Source: Archivesica marissinica (lineage: Eukaryota > Mollusca > Bivalvia > Venerida > Vesicomyidae). Taken from it: a stretch of DNA of 64,000 nucleotides. The notes below the pieces were generated by a model that was given only the letters and a program-made list of their open reading frames with translations, was not told where the DNA came from and made no database searches. The stretch is taken from the NCBI GenBank assembly GCA_014843695.1, contig CM026387.1, forward strand, positions 71,707,749-71,771,748, in the 5' to 3' direction. Position 1 is the first letter of the stretch; every line of letters starts with the position of its first letter. The position numbers were made by a program, and so were the translations under genes. Shown in pieces: positions 1-15,000 of the stretch.

Positions 1-3000
1 AATAACTCTTGTGTTGTACTGTACTGGTCTTGTAACGGGCACACCTAAATAATAACACTTGTGTTATACTGTACTGGTCTTGTAACGGGCACAACTAAAT
101 AATAACACTTATGTTATACTGTACTGGTATTGTAACGGGCACAACTAAATAATAACACTTGTGTTATACTACATTGGTATTGTAACGACCACAACTTCAT
201 GCTAACTCTTGTGTTTTACTGTACTGGTCTGGTAACGGGCACAACTAAATAATAACACTTGTGTTATTCTGTACTGGTATTGTAACGAGCACAACTAAAT
301 AATAACACTTGTGTTATACTGTACTGGTCTTGTAATGGGCACAACTAAATAATAACACTTGTGTTATACTATGCATATCTTGTAACGGGCACAACTAAAT
401 AATAACACTCGTGTTATACTGTACTGGTATTGTAATGGGCACAACTAAATAATAACACTTGCGTTATACTGTACTGCTCTTCTAATGCGCACAACTACAT
501 GCTAACATTTGTGTTATACTGTACTGGTCTTGTATCGGGCACAACTAAATAATAACACTTGTGTTATACTGTACTGGTCTTGTATCGGGCACAACTAAAT
601 AATAACACTTTTGTTATACTGTACTGGTCTTGTATCGGGCACAACTAAATAATAACACTTGTGTTATACTGTACTGGTCTTATAACTAGCACAACTAAAT
701 AATAACACGTGTGCTCTACTGTACTGGTCTTATAACGAGCACAACTGCATGCTAACACTTGTGTTATACTGTACTGGTCTTGTAACGGGCACAACTAAAT
801 AAGAACACTTGTGTTATACTATACTGGTATTGTAACGGGCACAACTAAATAATAACATTTGTGTTATACTGTACTGGTCTTGTAACAGGCACAACTAAAT
901 AATAACACGTGTGTTATACGGTACTGGTCTTGTAACGAGCACTTCTAAATAGTAACACTTGTGGTATACTGTACTGGTCGTGTATCGGGCACAACTACAT
1001 GCTAACACTTGTGTTATACTGTACTGGTATTGTAACGATCACAACTAAATAATAACACTTGTGCTATACTGTATTCGTCTTGTAACGGGCACAACTAAAT
1101 AATAACACTTGTGTTATACTATACAGATCTTGTAACGAGCACAACTAAATAATAACACTTGTTGTATACCGTACTGGTCTTGTAAGGAGCACAACTAAAT
1201 AATAAACACTTGTGTTATACTGTACTGGTCTTGTAACGGGAAGAACTAAATAATAACACTTGTGGTATACCGTACTGGTCTTGTAAGGAGCACAACTAAA
1301 TAATAAACACTTGTGTTATACTGTACTGGTCTTGTAACGGGAACAACTAAATAATAACACTTGTGTTATACTGTACTGGTCTTGTAACAGGGCACAACTT
1401 GTGTTATACTGTACTGGTCTTGTAAAGGGCACAACTAAATAATCACAATTGTGTTATACTGGTCTTGTAACGAGCACCACTAAATAATAACACTTGTGTT
1501 ATACTGTACTGTTGTTGTATCGGGCACAACTAAATAATTACACTTGTGTTATACTGTAATGGTCTTCTAACGGGCACAACTACATAATAACACTTGTGTT
1601 ATACTGTACTGGTCTTGTAACGGGCACAACTACATAATAACACTTGTGTGATACTGTACTGATCTTGTAACGAGCACAACTAAATAATAACACTTGTGTT
1701 ATACTGTACTGGTCTTGTAACAGGAAAAACTAAATAATAACACTCATGTTATACTGTACTGGTCTTGTAACCGGCACAACCAAATAATAACCGTTGTTTT
1801 ATACTGTATTGGTCTTGTAAGGAGCACAACTATATAATAACACTTTTGTTATACTGTACTGGTCTTGTAACGGGCAAAACTACATACTAACACTGTGTTA
1901 TACTGTAGTGGTCTTGTAACGGGCACAACTATATAATAACACTTGTGTTATACTGCACTGGTCTTGTAACGAGCACAACTAAATAATAACACTTGTATTA
2001 TACTGAAACTGGTCTTGTAACGGGCACAACTAAATAATAACACTTATGTTATACTGTACTTGTCTTGTAACCGGCACAACTAAATAATAACCCTTGTGTT
2101 ATACTGTACTGGTCTTATAACGGGCACAACTAAATAATAACACTTTTGTTATACTGTACTGGTCTTGTAAGGAGGACAACTAAATAATAACACTTGTGTT
2201 ATACTGTACTGGTCTTGAAACGGACACAACTAAATAATAACACTTGTTTTATACTGTACTGGTTTTGTAAGGAGCACAACTAAATAATAACACTTGAGTT
2301 ATACTGTACTGGTCTTGTAAGGAGCACAACTAAATAATAACACTTGTGTTATACTGTAATGGTCTTGTAACGGGCACAACTACATACTAACACTTGTGTT
2401 ATACTGTACTGGTCTTGTAACGGGCACAACTACATAATAACACTTGTGTTATACTGTACTGATCTTGTAACGAGCACAACTAAATAATAACACTTGTGTT
2501 ATACTGTACTGATCTTGTAACGAGCACAACTAAATAATAACACTTGTGTTATACTGTACTGGTCTTGTAACAGGAACAACTAAATAATAACACTCATGTT
2601 ATACTGTACTGGTCTTGTAACCGGCACAACCAAATAATAACCCTTGTGTTATACTGTACTGGTCTTGTAAGGAGCACAACTAAATAATAACACTTGTGTT
2701 ATACTGTACTGGTCTTGTAACGGGCACAATTACATGATAACACTTGTGTTATACTGCACTGGTCTTGTAACGAGCACAACTAAATAATAAAACTTGTATT
2801 ATACTGAAATTGGTTTTGAAACGGGCACAACTAAATAATAACACTTATGTTATACTGTACTGGTCTTGTAACCGGAACAACTAAATAATAACACGTGTGT
2901 TATACTGTACTGTTCTTGTAACGAGCACGACTAAATAATAACACTTGTGTTATTCTGTACTGGTCTAGTAAGGAGCACAACTAAATAGTAACACTTGCGT

Positions 3001-6000
3001 TATATTGTACTGGTCTTGAAAGGAGCACAACTAAATAATAACACTTGTGTTATGCTGTACTGGTCTTGCAATGGGCACAACTAAATAATAACATTGTGTT
3101 ATAATGGTCTTGTAACGAGCACAACTAAATAATAACACTTGTGTTATACTGTACTAGTCTTGTAACGGGCACAACTACATAATAACACGTGTGTGATACT
3201 GTACTGGTCTTGTAACGGGCACAACTAAATAATAACACTTGTGTTATACTGGTCTTGTAATTAGCACAACTAAATAATAACACTTGTGTTATACTGTACT
3301 GGTCTTGTAACGGGCACAACTAAATAATAACACTTGTGTTATACTACACTGGTCTTGTAGCGAGCAAAACTACATAATAACACGTGTGTGATACTGTACT
3401 GGTCTTGTAACGAGCACAACTAAATAATAACACTTGTGTTATACTACTCTGGTCTTGTAGCGAGCACAACTACATAATAACACTTGTGTTATACTGTACT
3501 GGTCTTGTAACGAGCACAACTAAATAATAACACTTGTGTTATACTGCACTGGTCTTCTAACGAGCACAACTAAATAATAACACTTGTATTATACTGAAAC
3601 TGGTCTTGTAACGGGCCCAACTAAATAATAACACTTATGTTTTACTGTACTGGTCTTGTAACCGGCACAACTAAATAATAACCCTTGTGTTATACTGTAC
3701 TGGTCTTGTAACGGGCACAGCTAAATAATAACACTTGTGTTATACTGTACTGTTCTTGTAAGGAGGACAACTAAATAATAACACTTGTGTTATACTGTAC
3801 TGGTCTTGAAACGGACACAACTAAATAATAACACTTGTGTTATACTGTACTGGTCTTGTAAGGAGCACAACTAAATAATAACACTTGAGTTATACTGTAC
3901 TGGTCTTGTAAGGAGCACAACTAAATAATAACACTTGTGTTATACTGCACTGGCCTTGTAACGAGCACAACTAAATAATTACACTTGTGTTATACTGTAA
4001 TGGTCTTGTAACGGGCACAACTATATACTAACACTTGTGTTATACTGTACTGGTCTTGTAACGGGCACAACTACATAATAACACTTGTGTTATACTGTAC
4101 TGATCTTGTAACGAGCACAACTAAATAATAACACTTGTGTTTTACTGTACTGATCTTGTAACGAGCACAACTAAATAATAACACTTGTGTTATGCTGTAC
4201 TGGTCATGTAACAGGAACAACTAAATAATAACACTCATGTTATACTGTACTGGTCTTGTAACCGGCACAACCAAATAATAACCGTTGTGTTATACTGTAC
4301 TGGTCTTGTAAGGAGCACAACTAAATAATAACACTTGTGTTATACTGTACTGGTCTTGTAACGGGCACAACTACATGCTAACACTTGTGTTATACTGTAG
4401 TGGTCTTGTAACGGGCACAACTAAATAATAACACTTGTGTTATACTGCACTGGTCTTGTAACGAGCACAACTAAATAATTACACTTGTGTTATACTGTAA
4501 TGGTCACGTAACGGGCACAACTACATAATAACACTTGTGTTATACTGTACTTGTCTTGTAACGGGCACAACTATATAATAACACTTGTGTTATTCTGTAC
4601 TGGTCTTGTAACGGGCACAACTACATGCTAACACTTGTGTTATTCTGTACTGGTCGTGTAACGGGCACAACTAAATAATAACACTTGTGTTATACTGCAC
4701 TTGCCTTGTAACGAGCACAACTAAATAATTACACTTGTGTTATACTGTAATGGTCTTGTAACGGGCACAACTACATAATAACACTTGTGTTATACTGTAC
4801 TGGTCTTGTAACGGGCACAACTACATACTAACACTTGTGTTATACTGTAGTGGTCTTGTAACGGGCACAACTATATAATAACACTTGTGTTATACTGCAC
4901 TGGTCTAGTAACGAGCATAACTAAATAATAACACTTGCATTATACTGAAACTGGTCTTGTAACGGGCACAACTAAATAATAACACTTGTGTTATACTGTA
5001 CTGGTCTTGTAACGGGCACAACTACATACTAACACTTGTGTTATACTGTAATGGTCTTGTAACGGACACAACTACATAATAACACTTGTGTTATACTGTA
5101 CTGGTCTTGTAATGGGAACAACTACATAATAACACTAGTGTTATACTGTACTGATCTTGTAACGAGCACAACTAAATAATAACACTTGTGTTATACTGTA
5201 CTGATCTTGTAACGAGCACAACTAAATAATAAAACTTGTGTTATACTGTACTGGTCTTGTAACAGGAACAACTAAATAATAACACTCATGTTATACTGTA
5301 CTGGTCTTGTAACCGGCACAACCAAATAATAACCCTTGTGTTATACTGTACTGGTATTGTAACGGGCACAACTACATGATCACACTTGTGTTATACTGTA
5401 CTGGTGTTTTAACGGGCACAACTAAATATTAACACTTGTGTTATACTGCACTGGTCTTGTAACGAGCAAAACTAAATAATAACACTTGTATTATACTGAA
5501 ACTGGTCTTGTAACGGGCACAACTAAATAATAACACTTATGTTATACTGTACTGGTCTTGCAAGGAGAACAACTAAATAATAACACTTGTGTTATACTGT
5601 ACTGGTCTTGTAAGGAGCACAACTAAATAATAACACTTGTGTTATACTGTACTGGTTTTGAAACGGACACAACTAAATAATAACCCTTGTGTTATACTGT
5701 ACTGATCTTGTAAGGAGCACAACTAAATAATAACACTTGTGTTATACTGTACTGGTCTTGAAACGGACACAACTAAATAATATCACTTGTGTTATGCTGT
5801 ACTGGTCTTGTAAGGAGCACAACTAAATAATAACACTTGTGTTATACTGTACTGGTCTTGTAACGAGCACAACTAAATAATAACACTTGTGTTATACTGT
5901 ACTGGTTTTGAAACGGACACAACTAAATAATAACACTTGTGTTATACTGTACTGGTCTTGTAACGGAAAGAACTAAATAATAACACTTGTGTTATACTGT

Positions 6001-9000
6001 ATTGGTCTTGTAACGACCACAACTAAATAATAACACTTGTGTTATACTGTACTAGTCTTGTAACGGACACAACTTAATAATAGCACTTGTGTTATACTGT
6101 ACTGGTCTTGTAACGGGCACAATAAATAATAACACTTGTGTTATACTGTACTGGTCTTGTAACGGGACAACTACATGCTAACACTTCTATTATACTGTAC
6201 TGGTCTTGTAACGGGCACAACTAAATAATAAAGATTGTGTTATACTGGTCTTGTAACGAGCACAACTAAATAATAACACTTATGTTATACTTTACTGGTC
6301 ATATAACGGGCACAACTAAATAATAACACTTGTGTTATACTGTACTGGTCTTGTAACGGGCACAACTAAATAATAAAGATTGTGTTATACTGGTCTTGTA
6401 ATGAGCACAACTAAATAATAACACTTGTGTTATACTGTACTGGTCTTGTAACGGGCACAACTACATAATAACACTTGTGTTATACTGTACTGGTCTTGTA
6501 ACAGGAACAACTAAATAATAACACTCATGTTATACTGTACTGGTCTTGTAACCGTCACAACCAAATAATAACCCTTGTGTTATACTGTAATGGTCTTGTA
6601 AGGAGCACAACTAAATAATAACACTTGTGTTATACTGTACTGGTCTTGTAACGGGCACAACTACATACTAACACTTGTGTTATACTGTAGTGGTCTTGTA
6701 ACGGGCACAACTATATAATAACACTTGTGTTATACTGCACTGGTCTAGTAACGAGCATAACTAAATAATAACACTTGCATTATACTGAAACTGGTCTTGT
6801 AACGGGCACAACTAAATAATAACACTTGTGTTATACTGTACTGGTCTTGTAACGGGCACAACTACATACTAACACTTGTGTTATACTGTAATGGTCTTGT
6901 AACGGACACAACTACATAATAACACTTGTGTTATACTGTACTGGTCTTGTAATGGGAACAACTACATAATAACACTAGTGTTATACTGTACTGATCTTGT
7001 AACGAGCACAACTAAATAATAACACTTGTGTTATACTGTACTGATCTTGTAACGAGCACAACTAAATAATAAAACTTGTGTTATACTGTACTGGTCTTGT
7101 AACAGGAACAACTAAATAATATCACTCATGTTATACTGTACTGGTCTTGTAACCGGCACAACTAAATATTAACACTTGTGTTATACTGCACTGGTCTTGT
7201 AACGAGCAAAACTAAATAATAACACTTGTATTATACTGAAACTGGTCTTGTAACGGGCACAACTAAATAATAACACTTATGTTATACTGTACTGGTCTTG
7301 CAAGGAGAACAACTAAATAATAACACTTGTGTTATACTGTACTGGTCTTGTAAGGAGCACAACTAAATAATAACACTTGTGTTATACTGTACTGGTTTTG
7401 AAACGGACACAACTAAATAATAACCCTTGTGTTATACTGTACTGGTCTTGTAACGGAAAGAACTAAATAATAACACTTGTGTTATACTGTATTGGTCTTG
7501 TAACGACCACAACTAAATAATAACACTTGTGTTATACTGTACTAGTCTTGTAACGGACACAACTTAATAATAGCACTTGTGTTATACTGTACTGGTCTTG
7601 TAACGGGCACAATAAATAATAACACTTGTGTTATACTGTACTGGTCTTGTAACGGGACAACTACATGCTAACACTTCTATTATACTGTACTGGTCTTGTA
7701 ACGGGCACAACTAAATAATAAAGATTGTGTTATACTGGTCTTGTAATGAGCACAACTAAATAATAACACTTGTGTTATACTTTACTGGCATTGTAACGGG
7801 CAAAACTAAATAATAACTCTTGTGTTATACTGTACTGATCTTGTAACGGGCACAACTACCTGCTATCACTTGTGCTATACTGTACTGATCTTGTAACGAG
7901 CACAACTACATGCTAACACTTGTGTTATACTGTACTGGTCTTGTAATGGGCACAACTATATAATAACACTTGTGTTATACTGTACTGGTCATGTAACGGG
8001 CAAAACTACATAATAACACTTGTGTTATACTGTACTGGTCTTGTAACGGGCACAACTATATAATAACACTTGTGTTATACTGTACGTGTCTTGTAACGGG
8101 CATAACTATGTAATAACACTTGTGTTATACTGTACTGGTCTTGCACCGGGCACAACTAAATAATAACAATTGTGTTATACTGTACTGTTCTTGTAACGGG
8201 CACAACTAAATAATAACAATTGTGTTATACTGGTCTTGTAACGAGCACAACTAAATAATAACACGTGTGGTATACATTACTGGTCTTGTAACGGGCACAA
8301 CTAAATAATAACACTTGTGTTATACTCTACTGGTCTTGTAACGGGCACAACTAAATAATTACACGTGTGTTATACTTTACCGGTCTTGTAACGGGCACAA
8401 CTAAATAATAACACTTGTGCTATACTCTACTGGTATTGCAACGGGCACAACTAAATAATAGCACTTGTTTTATATTGTACTGTTCTTGTAACGGGCACAA
8501 CTAAATAATAACACTTGTGTTATACTGAACTTGTCTTGTAACGGGCACAACTACATAATAACACTTGTGTTATACTGTACTGGTCTTGTAACGGGCACAA
8601 CTAAATAATAACACGTGTGTTATACTCTACTGGTATTGTAACGGGCACAACTACATGCTAAAACTTGTGTTATACTGTAGTGGTCTTGTAACGGGCACAA
8701 CTAAATAATAACACTTGTGTTATACTCTACTGGTTTTGAAATGGGCACAACTAAATAATAACACTTGTGTTATACTGTACTGGTCTTGTATCGGGCACAA
8801 CTAAATAATAACACTTGTGTTATACTGTACTGGTGTTGTAACGGACACAACTAAATAATAACACTTGTGTTATACTGTACGGGTGTTGTAACGGACACAA
8901 CTAAATAATAACACTTGTGTTATACTGTACGGGTGTTGTAACGGGCACAACTATATAATAACACTTGTGTTATACTGTACTGGTCTTGTAACGGGCACAA

Positions 9001-12000
9001 CTAAATAATAACACTGGTTTTATACTTTACTGATCTTGTAACGGGCAAAACTAAATAATAACACTTGTGTTATAATGTACTGGTCTTCTAACGACCACAA
9101 CTAAATAATAACACTTGTGTTATACTGTACTGGTCTTGTAACGGACTAACTAAATAATAACACTTGTGTTATACTGTACTGGTCTTGTAAGGAGCACAAC
9201 TAAATAATAACACTTGTTTTATAATGTACTGGTCTTGTAACGGACACAACTAAATAATAACACTTGTGTTATAATGTACTGGTCTTATAACGACCACAAC
9301 TAAATAATAACACTTGTGTTATACTGTACTTGTCTTGTAACGGACACAACTAAATCATAACACTTGTGTTATACTGTACTGGTCTTGTAACGGGCACAAC
9401 TAAATAATGACACTTTTGTTATACTGTACTGGTCTTGTAACGGGCACAACTACATAATAACACTTGTGTTATACTGTACTGGTCTTATAACGGGCACAAC
9501 TACATGCTAACACGTGTGTTATACTGTACTGGTCTTATAGCGGGCACAACTAAATAATAACACTTGTGTTATACAGTACTGGTCTTCTAATGAGCACAAC
9601 TAAATAATAACACTCATGTTATACTGTACTGGTCTTGTAACCGGCACAACCAAATAATAACCCTTGTGTTATACTGTACTGGTATTGTAACGGGCACAAC
9701 TACATGATAACACTTGTGTTATACTGTACTGGTGTTTTAACGGGCACAACTAAATATTAACACTTGTGTTATACTGCACTGGTCTTGTAACGAGCAAAAC
9801 TAAATAATAACACTTGTATTATACTGAAACTGGTCTTGTAACGGGCACAACTAAATAATAACACTTATGTTATACTGTACTGGTCTTGTAAGGAGCACAA
9901 CTAAATAATAACACTTGTGTTATACTGTACTGGTCTTGTAAGGAGCACAACTAAATAATAACACTTGTGTTATACTGTACTGGTTTTGAAACGGACACAA
10001 CTAAATAATAACCCTTGTGTTATACTGTACTGATCTTGTAAGGAGCACAACTAAATAATAACACTTGTGTTATACTGTACCGGTCTTGAAACGGACACAA
10101 CTAAATAATATCACTTGTGTTATACTGTACTGGTCTTGTAAGGAGCACAACTAAATAATAACACTTGTGTTATACTGTACTGGTCTTGTAACGAGCACAA
10201 CTAAATAATAACACTTGTGTTATGCTGTACTGGTTTTGAAACGGACACAACTAAATAATAACACTTGTGTTATACTGTACTGGTCTTGTAACGGAAAGAA
10301 CTAAATAATAACACTTGTGTTATACTGTATTGGTCTTGTAACGACCACAACTAAATAATAACACTTGTGTTATACTGTACTAGTCTTGTAACGGACACAA
10401 CTTAATAATAGCACTTGTGTTATACTGTACTGGTCTTGTAACGGGCACAATAAATAATAACACTTGTGTTATACTGTACTGGTCTTGTAACGGGACAACT
10501 ACATGCTAACACTTGTATTATACTGTACTGGTCTTGTAACGGGCACAACTAAATAATAAAGATTGTGTTATACTGGTCTTGTAATGAGCACAACTAAATA
10601 ATAACACTTGTTTTATACTTTACTGGTCATGTAACGGGCACAACTAAATAATAACACTTGTGCTATACTCTACTGGCATTGTAACGGGCAAAACTAAATA
10701 ATAACTCTTGTGTTATACTGTACTGATCTTGTAACGGGCACAACTACCTGCTATCACTTGTGCTATACTGTACTGATCTTGTAACGAGCACAACTACATG
10801 CTAACACTTGTGTTATACTGTACTGGTCTTGTAATGGGCACAACTATATAATAACACTTGTGTTATACTGTACTGGTCATGTAACGGGCAAAACTACATA
10901 CTAACACTTGTGTTATACTGTACTGGTCTTGTAACGGGCACAACTACATGCTAACACTTGTGTTGTACTGTACTGGTCTTGTAACGGGCACAACTATATA
11001 ATAACACTTGTGTTATACTGTACGTGTCTTGTAACGGGCATAACTATGTAATAACACTTGTGTTATACTGTACTGGTCTTGCACCGGGCACAACTAAATA
11101 ATAACAATTGTGTTATACTGTACTGTTCTTGTAACGGGCACAACTAAATAATAACAATTGTGTTATACTGGTCTTGTAACGAGCACAACTAAATAATAAC
11201 ACGTGTGGTATACATTACTGGTCTTGTAACGGGCACAACTAAATAATAACACTTGTGTTATACTTTACTGGTCTTGTAACGGGCACAACTAAATAATTAC
11301 ACGTGTGTTATACTTTACCGGTCTTGTAACGGGCACAACTAAATAATAACACTTGTGCTATACTCTACTGGTATTGCAACGGGCACAACTAAATAATAAC
11401 ACTTGTGTTATACTGTACTTGTCTTGTAACGGACACAACAAAATAATAGCACTTGTTTTATATTGTACTGTTCTTGTAACGGGCACAACTAAATTATAAC
11501 ACTTGTGTTATACTGAACTTGTCTTGTAACGGGCACAACTACATAATAACACTTGTGTTATACTGTACTGGTCTTGTAACGGGCACAACTAAATAATAAC
11601 ACGTGTGTTATACTCTACTGGTATTGTAACGGGCACAACTACATGCTAAAACTTGTGTTATACTGTAGTGGTCTTGTAACGGGCACAACTAAATAATAAC
11701 ACTTGTGTTATACTCTACTGGTTTTGACATGGGCACAACTAAATAATAACACTTGTGTTATACTGTACTGGTCTTGTATCGGGCAAAACTAAATAATAAC
11801 ACTTGTGTTATACTGTACTGGTGTTGTAACGGGCACAACTAAATAATAACACTTGTGTTATACTGTACTGGTCTTGTAACGGGCACAACTAAATAATAAC
11901 ACTGGTGTTATACTTTACTGATCTTGTAACGGGCAAAACTAAATAATAACACTTGTGTTATAATGTACTGGTCTTCTAACGACCACAACTAAATAATAAC

Positions 12001-15000
12001 ACTTGTGTTATACTGTACTGGTCTTGTAACGGACTAACTAAATAATAACACTTGTGTTATACTGTACTGGTCTTGTAAGGAGCACAACTAAATAATAACA
12101 CTTGTTTTATAATGTACTGGTCTTGTAACGGACACAACTAAATAATAACACTTGTGTTATAATGTACTGGTCTTATAACGACCACAACTAAATAATAACA
12201 CTTGTGTTATACTGTACTGGTCTTGTAACGGGCACAACTAAATAATAACACGTGTGTTATACTCTACTGGTATTGTAACGGTCACAACTACATGCTAAAA
12301 CTTGTGTTATACTGTAGTGGTCTTGTAACGGGCACAACTAAATAATAACACTTGTGTTATACTCTACTGGTTTTGCAACGGGCACAACTAAATAATAACA
12401 CTTGTGTTATACTGTACTGGTCTTTTAACGGGCAAAACTAAATAATAACACTTGTGTTATACTGTACTGGTGTTGTAACGGACACAACTAAATAATAACA
12501 CTTGTGTTATACTGTACGGGTGTTGTAACGGGCACAACTAAATAATAACACTTGTGTTATACTGTACTGGTCTTGTAACGGGCACAACTAAATAATAACA
12601 CTGGTGTTATACTGTACTGATCTTGTAACTGGCAAAGCTAAATAATAACACTTGTGTTATAATGTACTGGTCTTCTAACGACCACAACTAAATAATAACA
12701 CTTGTTTTATAATGTACTGGTCTTGTAACGGACACAACTAAATAATAACACTTGTGTTATAATGTACTGGTCTTGTAACGACCACAACTAAATAATAACA
12801 CTTGTGTTATACTGTACTGGTCTTGTAACGGGCACAACTAAATAATAACACGTGTGTTATACTCTACTGGTATTGTAACGGGCACAACTACATGCTAAAA
12901 CTTGTGATATACTGTAGTGGTCTTGTAACGACCACAACTAAATAATAACACTTGTGTTATACTCTACTGGTTTTGCAACGGGCACAACTAAATAATAACA
13001 CGTGTGTTATACTGTACTTGTCTTGTAACGAAAACAACTACATAATAACTCTTGTGTTATAATGTACTGGTCCTCTAATGACCACAACTAAATAATAACA
13101 CGTGTGTTATACTGTACTTATCTTGTAACGAAAACAACTACATAATAACACTTGTGTTATACTGTACTGGTCTTGTAACGGGCACATCTACATGCTAATA
13201 CGTGTGTTATACTGTACTGGTCTTGTAACGGGCACAACTACATAATAACACTTGTGTTATACTGTAATGGTCTTGGAACGGGCATAATTACATGCTAACT
13301 CTTGTGTTATACTGTACTGGTCTTGTAACGTGCACAACTAAATAATAACACTTGTGTTATACTGTACTGATCTTGTAAGGAGCACAATTAAATAATAACA
13401 TTTGTGTTATACTGTACTGGTCTTATAACTGAAACAACTAAATAATAACACTTGTGTTATACTGTAATGGTCTTGGAACGGGCACAATTACATGCTAACT
13501 CGTGTGTTATACTGTACTGGTCTTTTAACGGGCACAAATAAATAATAACACTTGTGTTATACTGTACTGGTGTTGTAACGGGCACAACTAAATAATAACA
13601 ATTGTGTTATACTGGTCTTGTAACTAGCAAAACTAAATAATAACACGTGTGTTATACTTTACTGGGCTCATAACGGGCACAACTATATAATAACACTTGT
13701 GCTATACTCTACTGGTCTTGTAACGGGCACAACTAAATAATATCACTTGTGTTATACTGTACTGGTCTTGTAACGGGCACAACTAAATAATAACACTTGT
13801 GTTATTCTGTACTGGTCTTGTAACGGACACAACTACATGCTAACACTTGTGTTATACTGGTCTTTTAAGGAGCACAACTAAATAATAACACTTGTGTTAT
13901 ACTGTACTGGTCTTATAACGGGCACAACTAAATAATAACACTTGTGTTATTCTGTACTGGTATTGTAACGGACACAACTATATAATAACACTTGTGCTAT
14001 ACTGTACTGGTCTTGTAACGGGCACAACTAAATAATAACACTTGTGTTATACTGTACTGTTATTGTAACGGGCACAACTAAATAATAACACGTGTGTTAT
14101 ACTGTACTGATCTTGTAACGGGCACAACTAAATAATAACACTGGTGTTATACTGTACTGATCTTGTAACGGGCAAAACTAAATAATAACACTTGTTTTAT
14201 TCTGTACTGGTCTTGTAACGGACACAACTACATGCTAACACTTGTGTTATACTGGTCTTGTAAGGAGCACAACTAAATACTAACACTTGTGTTATACTGT
14301 ACTGGTCTTATAACGGGCACAACTAAATAATAACTCTTGTGTTATACTGTACTGGTATTGTAACGGGCACAACTATATAATAACACTTGTGCTATACTGT
14401 ACTGGTCTTATAACGGGCACAACTAAATAATAAAACATGTGTTATACTGTACTGCTCTTGTAACGGGCACAATTAAATAATAGCACTTGTGTTATACTGT
14501 ATTGGTATTGTAGCGAGCACAACTAAATAATAACACGTGTGCTATTCTGTATGGTATTGTAACGGGCACAACTAAATAATAACACTTGTGCTATACTGTA
14601 CTGGTCTTGTAACGGGCACAACTAAATAATAACAATTATGTTATTCTGTACTGGTCTTGTAACGGGCACAACTAAATAATAACACTTGTGTTATACTGTA
14701 TTGGTTTTGGAACGGGCACAACTAAATAATAACACTTGTGTTATACTGTACTGGTCTTGGAACGGGCACAATTACATGCTAACTCGTGTGTTATACTGTA
14801 CTGGTCTTTTAACGGGCACAAATAAATAATAACACTTGTGTTATACTGTACTGGTGTTGTAACGGGCACAACTAAATAATAACACTTGTATTATACTGTA
14901 CTGTTCTTGTAACGGGCACAACTAAATAATAACAATTGTGTTATACTGGTCTTGTAACTAGCAAAACTAAATAATAACACGTGTGTTATACTTTACTGGG

